Assembly (NCBI GenBank): GCA_037783545.1
Contig: JBBELK010001646.1
Location: 1-64,000, forward strand
From: Henricia sp. BOLD:AAB3569
Lineage: Eukaryota; Echinodermata; Asteroidea; Spinulosida; Echinasteridae
Length of the DNA stretch: 64,000 bases
Direction of reading: 5' to 3'
Shown here: positions 12,694 to 25,696 of the stretch, one piece after another
How the letters are laid out: each line of letters starts with the position of its first letter
Position numbering within the stretch: the first letter of the stretch is position 1
Made by a program: the position numbers and the translations under genes
Notes under the pieces: model-generated
What the model saw: only the letters and a program-made list of their open reading frames with translations
What the model was told of the DNA's origin: nothing
Database searches by the model: none

Positions 12694-14171
12694 TTGGCGC
12701 TTCCTGGATGCTCCCGCAACCTGTGGCTGTCTGTACACACCTCTTTGGTGTATTCCTGACTCGTGCGCATGCTCAGTCCTTCGGACTGTCGTTGACACGG
12801 CCCAGTTTGGGACGGGATTTTGGTCAAAGTGTGGTCCAAACGTCGGCAAATTTGGAGGTCAAAAAATATTCCGACGAACTTCAAATTTTGCATGCTCCAA
12901 ACACTATATATTGCGCACTTGTCCTAAAAAAATGACAGACTTTCGCCGGGAAATGGCAGAGAAATTTCAGAGTTTAGAAAAAAAAGGGGTTGGCGCTTCC
13001 TGGATGCTCCCGCAACCTGTGGCTGTCTGTACACACCTCTTTGGTGTATTCCTGACTCGTGCGCATGCTCAGTCCTTCGGACTGTCGTTGACACGGCCCA
13101 GTTTGGGACGGGATTTTGGTCAAAGTGTGGTCCAAACGTCGGCAAATTTGGAGGTCAAAAAATATTCCGACGAACTTCAAATTTTGCATGCTCCAAACAC
13201 TCTATATTGCGCACTTGTCCTAAAAAATTGACAGACTTTCGCCGGGAAATGGCAGAGAAATTTCATAGTTTAGAAAAAAAGGGGTTGGCGCTTCCTGGAT
13301 GCTCCCGCAACCTGTGGCTGTCTGTAGACACCTCTTTGGTGTATTCCTGACTCGTGCGCATGCTCAGTCCTTCGGACTGTCGTTGACACGGCCCCGTTTG
13401 GGACGGGATTTTGGTCAAAGTGTGGTCCAAACGTCGGCAAATTTGGAGGTCAAAAAATATTCCGACGAACTTCAAATTTTGCATGCTCCAAACACTCTAT
13501 ATTGCGCACTTGTCCTAAAAAAATGACAGACTTTCGCCGGGAAATGGCAGAGAAATTTCAGAGTTTAGAAAAAAAGGGGTTGGCGCTTCCTGGATGCTCC
13601 CGCAACCTGTGGCTGTCTGTACACACCTCTTTGGTGTATACCTGACTCGTGCGCATGCTCAGTCCTTCGGACTGTCGTTGACACGGCCCAGTTTGGGACG
13701 GGATTTTGGTCAAAGTGTGGTCCAAACGTCGGCAAATTTGGAGGTCAAAAAATATTCCGACGAACTTCAAATTTTGCATGCTCCAAACAATCTATATTGC
13801 GCACTTGTCCTAAAAAATTGACAGACTTTCGCCGGGAAATGGCAGAGAAATTTCAGAGTTTAGAAAAAAAAGGGGTTGGCGCTTCCTGGATGCTCCCGCA
13901 ACCTGTGGCTGTCTGTACACACCTCTTTGGTGTATTCCTGACTCGTGCGCATGCTCAGTCCTTCGGACTGTCGTTGACACGGCTCCGTTTGGGACGGGAT
14001 TTTGGTCAAAGGGTGGTCCAAACGTCGGCAAATTTGGAGGTCAAAAAATATTCCGACGAACTTCAAATTTTACATGCTCCAAACACTCTATATTGCGCAC
14101 TTGTCCTAAAACATTGACAGACTTTCGCCGGGAAATGGCAGAGAAATTTCAGAGTTTAGAAAAAAAAGGGG
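12694..14171 (+). repeat. Family A HOR, copy 6, partial (5 monomers)
   Basis: The order is cactatatattg, consensus, gtagacacc/ggccccgttt and gtatacctgac. Then comes a monomer with a new combination (ggctccgttt, aaagggtgg, ttttacatg) that is shared with the block near 15,047 rather than with the earlier HOR copies. This marks the transition from the first to the second HOR type of family A. Confidence 0.75.
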
Positions 14172-14750
14172 TTGATGCTCCCGCAACCTGTGGCTGTCTG
14201 TACACACCTCTTTGGTGTATTCCTGACTCGTGCGCATGCCCAGTCCTTCGGACTGTCGTTGACACGGCCCAGTTTGGGACGGGATTTTGGTCAAAGTGTG
14301 GTCCAAACGTCGGCAAATTTGGAGGTCAACAAATATTCCGACGAACTTCAAATTTTGCATGCTCCAAACACTCTATATTGCGCACTTGTCCTAAAAAATT
14401 GACAGAGTTTCGCCGAGAAATGGCAGAGAAATTTCATAGTTTAGAAAAAAAGGGGTTGGCGCTTCCTGGATGCTCCCGCAACCTGTGGCTGTCTGTACAC
14501 ACCTCTTTGGTGTATTCCTGACTCGTGCGCATGCTCAGTCCTTCGGACTGTCGTTGACACGGCCAAGTTTGGGACGGGATTTTGGTCAAAGTGTGGTCCA
14601 AACGTCGGCAAATTTGGAGGTCAAAAAATATTCCGACGAACTTCAAATTTTGCATGCTCCAAACACTCTATATTGCACACTTGTCCTAAAAAATTGACAG
14701 ACTTTCGCCGGGAAATGGCAGAGAAATTTCAGAGTTTAGAAAAAAAGGGG
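13876..14750 (+). repeat. Three-monomer module, first copy (contains 11-bp-deleted monomer)
   Basis: The monomers are: one with aaagggtgg and ttttacatg; a shortened one beginning ggggttgatgctcc that also has catgcccagtcc; and one with ggccaagttt. The same three occur in the same order at 15,047-15,923, 1,171 bp downstream. The shift is four monomers minus the 11-bp deletion, so this is a segmental duplication. Confidence 0.88.
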
Positions 14751-15046
14751 TTGGCGCTTCCTGGCTGCTCCCGCAACCTGTGGCTGTCTGTACACACCTC
14801 TTTGGTGTATTCCTGACTCGTGCGCATGCTCAGTCCTTCGGACTGTCGTTGACACGGCCCAGTTTGGGACGGGATTTTGGTCAAAGTGTGGTCCAAACGT
14901 CGGCAAATTTGGAGGTCAAAAAATATTCCGACGAACTTCAAATTTTGCATGCTCCAAACACTCTATATTGCGCACTTGTCCTAAAAAATTGACAGACTTT
15001 CGCCGGGAAATGGCAGAGAAATTTCAGAGTTTAGAAAAAAAAGGGG

Positions 15047-15923
15047 TTGGCGCTTCCTGGATGCTCCCGCAACCTGTGGCTGTCTGTACACACCTCTTTG
15101 GTGTATTCCTGACTCGTGCGCATGCTCAGTCCTTCGGACTGTCGTTGACACGGCCCCGTTTGGGACGGGATTTTGGTCAAAGGGTGGTCCAAACGTCGGC
15201 AAATTTGGAGGTCAAAAAATATTCCGACGAACTTCAAATTTTACATGCTCCAAACACTCTATATTGCGCACTTGTCCTAAAAAATTGACAGACTTTCGCC
15301 GGGAAATGGCAGAGAAATTTCAGAGTTTAGAAAAAAAAGGGGTTGATGCTCCCGCAACCTGTGGCTGTCTGTACACACCTCTTTGGTGTATTCCTGACTC
15401 GTGCGCATGCCCAGTCCTTCGGACTGTCGTTGACACGGCCCAGTTTGGGACGGGATTTTGGTCAAAGTGTGGTCCAAACGTCGGCAAATTTGGAGGTCAA
15501 CAAATATTCCGACGAACTTCAAATTTTGCATGCTCCAAACACTCTATATTGCGCACTTGTCCTAAAAAATTGACAGAGTTTCGCCGAGAAATGGCAGAGA
15601 AATTTCATAGTTTAGAAAAAAAGGGGTTGGCGCTTCCTGGATGCTCCCGCAACCTGTGGCTGTCTGTACACACCTCTTTGGTGTATTCCTGACTCGTGCG
15701 CATGCTCAGTCCTTCGGACTGTCGTTGACACGGCCAAGTTTGGGACGGGATTTTTGTCAAAGTGTGGTCCAAACGTCGGCAAATTTGGAGGTCAAAAAAT
15801 ATTCCGACGAACTTCAAATTTTGCATGCTCCAAACACTCTATAGTGCGCACTTGTCCTAAAAAAATTGACAGACTTTCGCCAGGAAATGGCAGAGAAATT
15901 TCAGAGTTTAGAAAAAAAAGGGG
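15047..15923 (+). repeat. Three-monomer module, second copy
   Basis: This repeats the variant order of 13,876-14,750 (aaagggtgg/ttttacatg; shortened ggggttgatgctcc unit; ggccaagttt). It differs by a few private changes such as tttttgtcaaag near 15,750 and ctatagtgcg near 15,841. The shortened unit occurs a third time at 17,105. Confidence 0.88.
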
Positions 15924-17104
15924 TTGGCGCTTCCTGGATGCTCCCGCAACCTGTGGCTGTCTGTACACACCTCTTTGGTGTATTCCTGACTCGTGCGCAT
16001 GTTCAGTCATTCGGACTGTCGTTGACACGGCCCAGTTTGGAACGGGATTTTGGTCAAAGTGTGGTCCAAACGTCGGCAAATTTGGAGGTCAACAAATATT
16101 CCGACGAACTTCAAATTTTGCATTCTCCAAACACTCTATATTGCGCACTTGTCCTAAAAAATTGACAGACTTTCGCCGGGAAATGGCAGAGAAATTTCAG
16201 AGTTTAGAAAAAAAGGGGTTGGCGCTTCCTGGATGCTCCCACAACCTGTGGCTGTCTGTACACACCTCTTTGGTGTATTCCTGACTCGTGCGCATGCTCA
16301 GTCCTTCAGACTGTCGTTGACACGGCCCAGTTTGGGACGGGATTTTGGTCAAAGTGTGGTCCAAACGTCGGCAAATTTGGTGGTCAAAAAATATTCCGAC
16401 GAACTTCAAATTTTGCATGCTCCAAACACTCTATATTGCGCACTTGTCCTAAAAAATTGACAGACTTTCGCCGGGAAATGGCAGAGAAATTTCATAGTTT
16501 AGAAAAAAAGGGGTTGGCGCTTCCTGGATGCTTCCGCAACCTGTGGCTGTCTGTACACACCTCTTTGGTGTATTCCTGACTCGTGCGCATGCTCAGTCCT
16601 TCGGACTGTCGTTGACACGGCCCCGTTTGGGACGGGATTTTGGTCAAAGTGTGGTCCAAACGTCGGCAAATTTGGAGGTCAAAAAATATTCCGACGAACT
16701 TCAAATTTTGCATGCTCCAAACACTCTATATTGCGCACTTGTCCTAAAAAATTGACAGACTTTCGCCGGGAAATGGCAGAGAAATTTCAGAGTTTAGAAA
16801 AAAAGGGGTTGGCGCTTCCTGGATGCTCCCGCAACCTGTGGCTGTCTGTACACACCTCTTTGGTGTATACCTGACTCGTGCGCATGCTCAGTCCTTCGGA
16901 CTGTCGTTGACACGGCCCAGTTTGGGACGGGATTTTGGTCAAAGTGTGGTCCAAACGTCGGCAAATTTGGAGGTCAAAAAATATTCCGACGAACTTCAAA
17001 TTTTGCATGCTCCAAACACTCTATATTGCGCACTTGTCCTAAAAAATTGACAGACTTTCGCCGGGAAATGGCAGAGAAATTTCAGAGTTTAGAAAAAAAA
17101 GGGG
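15343..17104 (+). repeat. Second family A HOR type, copy 1 (1,762 bp)
   Basis: The six monomers in order are: the shortened unit with catgcccagtcc; ggccaagttt; a unit with gttcagtc, ttggaacggg and cattctcc; near-consensus; ggccccgttt; and gtatacctgac. The same order recurs from 17,105. The last two types are shared with the first HOR, so the two HOR types have a common origin. Confidence 0.82.
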
Positions 17105-19163
17105 TTGATGCTCCCGCAACCTGTGGCTGTCTGTACACACCTCTTTGGTGTATTCCTGACTCGTGCGCATGCCCAGTCCTTCGGACTGTCGTTGACACGG
17201 CCCAGTTTGGGACGGGATTTTGGTCAAAGTGTGGTCCAAACGTCGGCAAATTTGGAGGTCAACAAATATTCCGACGAACTTCAAATTTTGCATGCTCCAA
17301 ACACTCTATATTGCGCACTTGTCCTAAAAAATTGACAGAGTTTCGCCGAGAAATGGCAGAGAAATTTCATAGTTTAGAAAAAAAGGGGTTGGCGCTTCCT
17401 GGATGCTCCCGCAACCTGTGGCTGTCTGTACACACCTCTTTGGTGTATTCCTGACTCGTGCGCATGCTCAGTCCTTCGGACTGTCGTTGACACGGCCAAG
17501 TTTGGGACGGGATTTTGGTCAAAGTGTGGTCCAAACGTCGGCAAATTTGGAGGTCAAAAAATATTCCGACGAACTTCAAATTTTGCATGCTCCAAACACT
17601 CTATATTGCGCACTTGTCCTAAAAAATTGACAGACTTTCGCCGGGAAATGGCAGAGAAATTTCAGAGTTTATAAAAAAAAGGGGTTGGCGCTTCCTGGAT
17701 GCTCCCGCAACCTGTGGCTGTCTGTACACACCTCTTTGGTGTATTCCTGACTCGTGCGCATGCTCAGTCCTTCGGACTGTCGTTGACACGGCCCAGTTTG
17801 GGACGGGATTTTGGTCAAAGTGTGGTCCAAACGTCGGCAAATTTGGAGGTCAAAAAATATTCCGACGAACTTCAAATTTTGCATGCTCCAAACACTCTAT
17901 ATTGCGCACTTGTCCTAAAAAAATGACAGACTTTCGCCAGGAAATGGCAGAGAAATTTCAGAGTTTAGAAAAAAAAAGGGGTTGGCGCTTCCTGGATGCT
18001 CCCGCAACCTGTGGCTGTCTGTACACACCTCTTTGGTGTATTCCTGACTCGTGCGCATGTTCAGTCCTTCGGACTGTCGTTGACACGGCCCAGTTTGGAA
18101 CGGGATTTTGGTCAAAGTGTGGTCCAAACGTCGGCAAATTTGGAGGTCAACAAATATTCCGACGAACTTCAAATTTTGCATTCTCCAAACACTCTATATT
18201 GCGCACTTGTCCTAAAAAATTGACAGACTTTCGCCGGGAAATGGCAGAGAAATTTCAGAGTTTAGAAAAAAAAGGGGTTGGCGCTTCCTGGATGCTCCCG
18301 CAACCTGTGGCTGTCTGTACACACCTCTTTGGTGTATTCCTGACTCGTGCGCATGCTCAGTCCTTCGGACTGTCGTTGACACGGCCCAGTTTGGGACGGG
18401 ATTTTGGTCAAAGTGTGGTCCAAACGTCGGCAAATTTGGAGGTCAAAAAATATTCCGACGAACTTCAAATTTTGCATGCTCCAAACACTCTATATTGCGC
18501 ACTTGTCCTAAAAAATTGACAGACTTTCGCCGGGAAATGGCAGAGAAATTTCATAGTTTAGAAAAAAAGGGGTTGGCGCTTCCTGGATGCTCCCGCAACC
18601 TGTGGCTGTCTGTACACACCTCTTTGGTGTATTCCTGACTCGTGCGCATGCTCAGTCCTTCGGACTGTCGTTGACACGGCCCCGTTTGGGACGGGATTTT
18701 GGTCAAAGTGTGGTCCAAACGTCGGCAAATTTGGAGGTCAAAAAATATTCCGACGAACTTCAAATTTTGCATGCTCCAAACACTCTATATTGCGCACTTG
18801 TCCTAAAAAATTGACAGACTTTCGCCGGGAAATGGCAGAGAAATTTCAGAGTTTAGAAAAAAAGGGGTTGGCGCTTCCTGGATGCTCCCGCAACCTGTGG
18901 CTGTCTGTACACACCTCTTTGGTGTATACCTGACTCGTGCGCATGCTCAGTCATTCGGACTGTCGTTGACACGGCCCATTTTGGGACGGGATTTTGGTCA
19001 AAGTGTGGTCCAAACGTCGGCAAATTTGGAGGTCAAAAAATATTCCGACGAACTTCAAATTTTGCATGCTCCAAACACTCTATATTGCGCACTTGTCCTA
19101 AAAAATTGACAGACTTTCGCCGGGAAATGGCAGGGAAATTTCAGAGTTTAGAAAAAAAAGGGG
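17105..19163 (+). repeat. Second family A HOR type, copy 2, seven monomers (2,059 bp)
   Basis: It has the same ordered variants as 15,343-17,104, with one extra near-consensus monomer inserted after the ggccaagttt unit. Markers are the shortened unit at 17,105, gttcagtcc with ttggaacggg near 18,058-18,100, ggccccgttt near 18,680 and gtatacctgac near 18,926. Confidence 0.82.
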
Positions 19164-20283
19164 TTGGCGCTTCCTGGATGCTCCCGCAACCTGTGGCTGT
19201 CTGTACACACCTCTTTGGTGTATTCCTGACTCGTGCGCATGCTCAGTCCTTCGGACTGTCGTTGACACGGCCCAGTTTGGGACGGGATTTTGGTCAAAGT
19301 GTGGTCCAAACGTCGGCAAATTTGGAGGTCAAAAAATATTCCGACGAACTTCAAATTTTGCATGCTCCAAACACTCTATATTGCGCACTTGTCCTAAAAA
19401 ATTGACAGACTTTCGCAGGGAAATGGCAGAGAAATTTCAGAGTTTAGAAAAAAAAGGGGTTGGCGCTTCCTGGATGCTCCCGCAACCTGTGGCTGTCTGT
19501 ACACACCTCTTTGGTGTATTCCTGACTCGTGCGCATGCTCAGTCCTTCGGACTGTCGTTGACACGGCCCAGTTTGGGACGGAATTTTGGTCAAAGTGTGG
19601 TCCAAACGTCGGCAAATTTGGAGGTCAAAAAATATTTCGACGAACTTCAAATTTTGCATGCTCCAAACACTCTATATTGCGCACTTGTCCTAAAAAAATG
19701 ACAGACTTTCGCCGGGAAATGGCAGATAAATTTCAGAGTTTAGAAAAAAAAAGGGGTTGGCGCTTCCTGGATGCTCCCGCAACCTGTGGCTGTCTGTACA
19801 CACCTCTTTGGTGTATTCCTGACTCGTGCGCATGCTCAGTCCTTCGGACTGTCGTTGACACGGCCCAGTTTGGGACGGAATTTTGGTCAAAGTGTGGTCC
19901 AAACGTCGGCAAATTTGGAGGTCAAAAAATATTCCGACGAACTTCAAATTTGGCATGCTCCAAACACTCTATATTGCGCACTTGTCCTAAAAAATTGACA
20001 GACTTTCGCCGGGAAATGGCAGAGAAATTTCAGAGTTTAGAAAAAAGGGGTTGGCGCTTCCTGGATGCTCCCGCAACCTGTGGCTGTCTGTACACACCTC
20101 TTTGGTGTATTCCTGACTCGTGCGCATGCTCAGTCCTTCGGACTGTCGTTGACACGGCCCAGTTTGGGACGGGATTTTGGTCAAAGTGTGGTCCAAACGT
20201 CGGCAAATTTGGAGGTCAAAAAATATTCCGACGAACTTCAAATTTTGCATGCTCCAAACACTCTATATTGCGCACTTGTCCTA

Positions 20284-20643
20284 AAAAATTGACAGACTTT
20301 CGCCGGGAAATGGAAGAGAAATTTCAAAGTTTAGAAAAAAACTGGGTTGAGGCTTCCTGACTGCTCTCGCGCAAACCGTGGCTGTCTGTACACACCTCTT
20401 TGGGGTACTCCTGAGTTGTGCGCATGCTCAGTCATTCGGACTGTCGTTAACGCACCGCAGTTTGGCTCGGCAATTTGGTCAAAGTGTGGTCCAAACGTCG
20501 GCAAATTTGGAGGTCGAAAAATGTTCCGACGAACTTCAAATTTTGCATGCCCTAAACTCTCTATATTGCGCACTTGTCATAAAAAATTGACAGACTTTCG
20601 CCGGGAAATGGCAGAGAAATTTCAAAGTTTAGAAAAAACTGGG
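20284..20643 (+). repeat. A/B junction and first full family B monomer
   Basis: The monomer ending here carries the A form tgtcctaaaa just before 20,284 but the B forms gaagagaaatttcaaag and aaaactggg after 20,311. The switch therefore lies inside the identical stretch 20,284-20,311. The first complete family B unit is 20,347-20,643 (297 bp). There is no insertion, inversion or filler sequence at the junction, which suggests unequal crossover or conversion between the two families at a shared block. Confidence 0.9.
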
Positions 20644-22128
20644 TTGAGGCTTCCTGACTGCTCTCGCGCAAACCGTGGCTGTCTGTACACACCTCTTTGG
20701 GGTACTCCTGAGTTGTGCGCATGCTCAGTCATTCGGACTGTCGTTAACGCACCGCAGTTTGGCTCGGCAATTTGGTCAAAGTGTGGTCCAAACGTCGGCA
20801 AATTTGGAGGTCGAAAAATGTTCCGACGAACTTCAAATTTTGCATGCCCTAAACTCTCTATATTGCGCACTTGTCATAAAAAATTGACAGACTTTCGCCG
20901 GGAAATGGAAGAGAAATTTCAAAGTTTAGAAAAAACTGGGTTGAGGCTTCCTGACTGCTCTCGCGCAAACCGTGGCTGTCTGTACACACCTCTTTGGGGT
21001 ACTCCTGAGTTGTGCGCATGCTCAGTCATTCGGACTGTCGTTAACGCACCGCAGTTTGGCTCGGCAATTTGGTCAAAGTGTGGTCCAAACGTCGGCAAAT
21101 TTGGAGGTCGAAAAATGTTCCGACGAACTTCAAATTTTGCATGCCCTAAACTCTCTATATTGCGCACTTGTCATAAAAAATTGACAGACTTTCGCCGGGA
21201 AATGGCAGAGAAATTTCAAAGTTTAGAAAAAACTGGGTTGAGGCTTCCTGACTGCTCTCGCGCAAACCGTGGCTGTCTGTACAGACCTATTTGGGGTACT
21301 CCTGAGTTGTGCGCATGCTCAGTCATTCGGACTGTCGTTAACGCACCGCAGTTTGGCTCGGCAATTTGGTCAAAGTGTGGTCCAAACGTCGGCAAATTTG
21401 GAGGTCGAAAAATGTTCCGACGAACTTCAAATTTTGCATGCCCTAAACTCTCTATATTGCGCACTTGTCATACAAAATTGACAGACTTTCGCCGGGAAAT
21501 GGCTGAGAAATTTCAAAGTTTAGAAAAAACTGGGTTGAGGCTTCCTGACTGCTCTCGCGCAAACCGTGGCTGTCTGTACACACCTCTTTGGGGTACTCCT
21601 GAGTTGTGCGCATGCTCAGTCATTCGGACTGTCGTTAACGCACCGCAGTTTGGCTCGGCAATTTGGTCAAAGTGTGGTCCAAACGTCGGCAAATTTAGAG
21701 GTCGAAAAATGTTCCGACGAACTTCAAATTTTGCATGCCCTAAACTCTCTATATTGCGCACTTGTCATAAAAAATTGACAGACTTTCACCGGGAAATGGC
21801 AGAGAAATTTCAAAGTTTAGAAAAAACTGGGTTGAGGCTTCCTGACTGCTCTCGCGCAAACCGTGGCTGTCTGTACAGACCTATTTGGGGTACTCCTGAG
21901 TTGTGCGCATGCTCAGTCATTCGGACTGTCGTTAACGCACCGCAGTTTGGCTCGGCAATTTGGTCAAAGTGTGGTCCAAACGTCGGCAAATTTGGAGGTC
22001 GAAAAATGTTCCGACGAACTTCAAATTTTGCATGCCCTAAACTCTCTATATTGCGCACTTGTCATAAAAAATTGACAGACTTTCGCCGGGAAATGGCAGA
22101 GAAATTTCAAAGTTTAGAAAAAACTGGG

Positions 22129-23615
22129 TTGAGGCTTCCTGACTGCTCTCGCGCAAACCGTGGCTGTCTGTACACACCTCTTTGGGGTACTCCTGAGTTG
22201 TGCGCATGCTCAGTTATTCGGACTGTCGTTAACGCACCGCAGTTTGGCTCGGCAATTTGGTCAAAGTGTGGTCCAAACGTCGGCAAATTTGGAGGTCGAA
22301 AAATGTTCCGACGAACTTCAAATTTTGCATGCCCTAAACTCTCTATATTGCGCACTTGTCATAAAAAAATTGACAGACTTTCGCCGGGAAATGGCAGAGA
22401 AATTTCAAAGTTTAGAAAAAACTGGGTTGAGGCTTCCTGACTGCTCTCGCGCAAACCTTGGCTGTCTGTACACACCTCTTTGGGGTACTCCTGAGTTGTG
22501 CGCATGCTCAGTCATTCGGACTGTCGTTAACGCACCGCAGTTTGGCTCGGCAATTTGGTCAAAGTGTGGTCCAAACGTCGGCAAATTTGGAGGTCGAAAA
22601 ATGTTCCGACGAACTTCAAATGTTGCATGCCCTAAACTCTCTATATTGCGCACTTGTCATAAAAAATTGACAGACTTTCGCCGGGAAATGGCAGAGAAAT
22701 TTCAAAGTTTAGAAAAAACTGGGTTGAGGCTTCCTGACTGCTCTCGCGCAAACCGTGGCTGTCTGTACACACCTCTTTGGGGTACTCCTGAGTTGTGCGC
22801 ATGCTCAGTCATTCGGACTGTCGTTAACGCACCGCAGTTTGGCTCGGCAATTTGGTCAAAGTGTGGTCCAAACGTCGGCAAATTTGGAGGTCGAAAAATG
22901 TTCCGACGAACTTCAAATTTTGCATGCCCTAAACTCTCTATATTGCGCACTTGTCATAAAAAATTGACAGACTTTCGCCGGGAAATGGCAGAGAAAATTC
23001 CAAAGTTTAGAAAAAACTGGGTTGAGGCTTCCTGACTGCTCTCGCGCAAACCGTGGCTGTCTGTACACACCTCTTTGGGGTACTCCTGAGTTGTGCGCAT
23101 GCTCAGTCATTCGGACTGTCGTTAACGCACCGCAGTTTGGCTCGGCAATTTGGTCAAAGTGTGGTCCAAACGTCGGCAAATTTGGAGGTCGAAAAATGTT
23201 CCGACGAACTTCAAATTTTGCATGCCCTAAACTCTCTATATTGCGCACTTGTCATAAAAAATTGACAGACTTTCGCCGGGAAATGGCAGAGAAATTTCAA
23301 AGTTTAAAAAAAACTGGGTTGAAGCTTCCTGACTGCTCTCGCGCAAACCGTGGCTGTCTGTACACACCTCTTTGGGGTACTCCTGAGTTGTGCGCATGCT
23401 CAGTCATTCGGACTGTCGTTAACGCACCGCAGTTTGGCTCGGCAATTTGGTCAAAGTGTGGTCCAAACGTCGGCAAATTTGGAGGTCGAAAAATTTTCCG
23501 ACGAACTTCAAATTTTGCATGCCCTAAACTCTCTATATTGCACACTTGTCATAAAAAATTGACAGACTTTCGCCGGGAAATGGCAGAGAAATTTCAAAGT
23601 TTAGAAAAAACTGGG
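22129..23615 (+). repeat. Family B module duplicated at long range, left copy
   Basis: The ordered variants are: a monomer with cagttattcgg (22,215) and a 298-bp A-run; a monomer with aaaccttggc and caaatgttgc; two consensus units; and a unit with ggttgaagcttcc and aaaattttccg. The same variants recur in order at 36,683-37,871 with one consensus unit fewer. The first marker pair is 14,554 bp apart. Confidence 0.8.
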
Positions 23616-25696
23616 TTGAGGCTTCCTGACTGCTCTCGCGCAAACCGTGGCTGTCTGTACACACCTCTTTGGGGTACTCCTGAGTTGTGCGCATGCTCAG
23701 TCATTCGGACTGTCGTTAACGCACCGCAGTTTGGCTCGGCAATTTGGTCAAAGTGTGGTCCAAACGTCGGCAAAATTGGAGGTCGAAAAATGTTCCGACG
23801 AACTTCAAATGTTGCATGCCCTAAACTCTCTATATTGCGCACTTGTCATAAAAAAATTGACAGACTTTCGCCGGGAAATGGCAGAGAAATTTCAAAGTTT
23901 AGAAAAAAACTGGGTTGAGGCTTTCTGACTGCTCTCGCGCAAACCGTGGCTGTCTGTACACACCTCTTTGGGGTACTCCTGAGTTGTGCGCATGCTCAGT
24001 CATTCGGACTGTTGTTAACGCACCGCAGTTTGGCTCGGCAATTTGGTCAAAGTGTGGTCCAAACGTCGGCAAATTTGGAGGTCGAAAAATGTTCCGACGA
24101 ACTTCAAATTTTGCATGCCCTAAACTCTCTATATTGCGCACTTGTCATAAAAAATTGACAGACTTTCGCCGGGAAATGGCAGAGAAATTTCAAAGTTTAG
24201 AAAAAACTGGGTTGAGGCTTCCTGACTGCTCTCGCGCAAACCGTGGCTGTCTGTACACACCTCTTTGGGGTACTCCTGAGTTGTGCGCATGCTCAGTCAT
24301 TCGGACTGTCGTTAACGCACCGCAGTTTGGCTCGGCAATTTGGTCAAAGTGTGGTCCAAACGTCGGCAAATTTGGAGGTCGAAAAATGTTCCGACGAACT
24401 TCAAATTTTGCATGCCCTAAACTCTCTATGTTGCGCACTTGTCATAAAAAATTGACAGACTTTCGCCGGGAAATGGCAGAGAAATTTCAAAGTTTAGAAA
24501 AAACTGGGTTGAGGCTTCCTGACTGCTCTCGCGCAAACCGTGGCTGTCTGTACACACCTCTTTGGGGTACTCCTGAGTTGTGCGCATGCTCAGTCATTCG
24601 GACTGTCGTTAACGCACCGCAGTTTGGCTCGGCAATTTGGTCAAAGTGTGGTCCAAACGTCGGCAAATTTGGAGGTCGAAAAATGTTCCGACGAACTTCA
24701 AATTTTGCATGCCCTAAACTCTCTATATTGCGCACTTGTCATAAAAAATTGACAGACTTTCGCCGGGAAATGGCAGAGAAATTTCAAAGTTTAGAAAAAA
24801 CTGGGTTGAGGCTTCCTGACTGCTCCCGCGCAAACCGTGGCTGTATGTACACACCTCTTTGTGGTACTCCTGAGTTGTGCGCATGCTCAGTCATTCGGAC
24901 TGTTGTTAACGCACCGCAGTTTGGCTCGGCAATTTGGTCAAAGTGTGGTCCAAACGTCGGCAAATTTGGAGGTCGAAAAATGTTCCGACGAACTTCAAAT
25001 TTTGCATGCCCTAAACTCTCTATATTGCGCACTTGTCATAAAAGATTGACAGACTTTCGCCGGGAAATGGAAGAGAAATTTCAAAGTTTAGAAAAAACTG
25101 GGTTGAGGCTTCCTGACTGCTCTCGCGCAAACCGTGGCTGTCTGTACACACCTCTTTGGGGTACTCCTGAGTTGTGCGCATGCTCAGTCATTCGGACTGT
25201 CGTTAACGCACCGCAGTTTGGCTCGGCAATTTGGTCAAAGTGTGGTCCAAACGTCGGCAAATTTGGAGGTCGAAAAATGTTCCGACGAACTTCAAATTTT
25301 GCATGCCCTAAACTCTCTATATTGCGCACTTGTCATAAAAAATTGACAGACTTTCGCCAGGAAATGGCAGAGAAATTTCAAAGTTTAGAAAAAACTGGGT
25401 TGAGGCTTCCTGACTGCTCTCGCGCAAACCGTGGCTGTCTGTACACACCTCTTTGGGGTACTCCTGAGTTGTGCGCATGCTCAGTCATTCGGACTGTCGT
25501 TAACGCACCGCAGTTTGGCTCGGCAATTTGGTCAAAGTGTGGTCCAAACGTCGGCAAATTTGGAGGTCGAAAAATGTTCCGACGAACTTCAAATTTTGCA
25601 TGCCCTAAACTCTCTATATTGCGCACTTGTCATAAAAAATTGACAGACTTTCGCCGGGAAATGGCAGAGAAATTTCAAAGTTTAGAAAAAACTGGG

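Larger units (their letters stand above)
1..20311 (+). repeat. Satellite family A tandem array (295/296-bp monomers)
   Basis: About 69 head-to-tail copies of one unit fill this stretch without any other sequence. The unit is read here from ttggcgcttcctggatgctc to an A-run followed by gggg. Length classes are 296 bp (eight A before gggg) and 295 bp (seven A), plus three copies of about 284-285 bp carrying an 11-bp deletion. Family A diagnostic bases include gtgtattcctgactcg, cagtccttcgg, gttgacacggccc, ggtcaaaaaatattcc and tgtcctaaaa. Copies differ from one another by only a few substitutions, most of which recur at HOR spacing. Because 295 and 296 are not multiples of three, open frames in A stay short (about 70-106 codons, occasionally 204-227 where indels happen to restore frame) and appear on both strands. 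No gene is supported. The left end is cut by the window. The right limit is ambiguous within 20,284-20,311, where A and B are identical. Confidence 0.97.
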
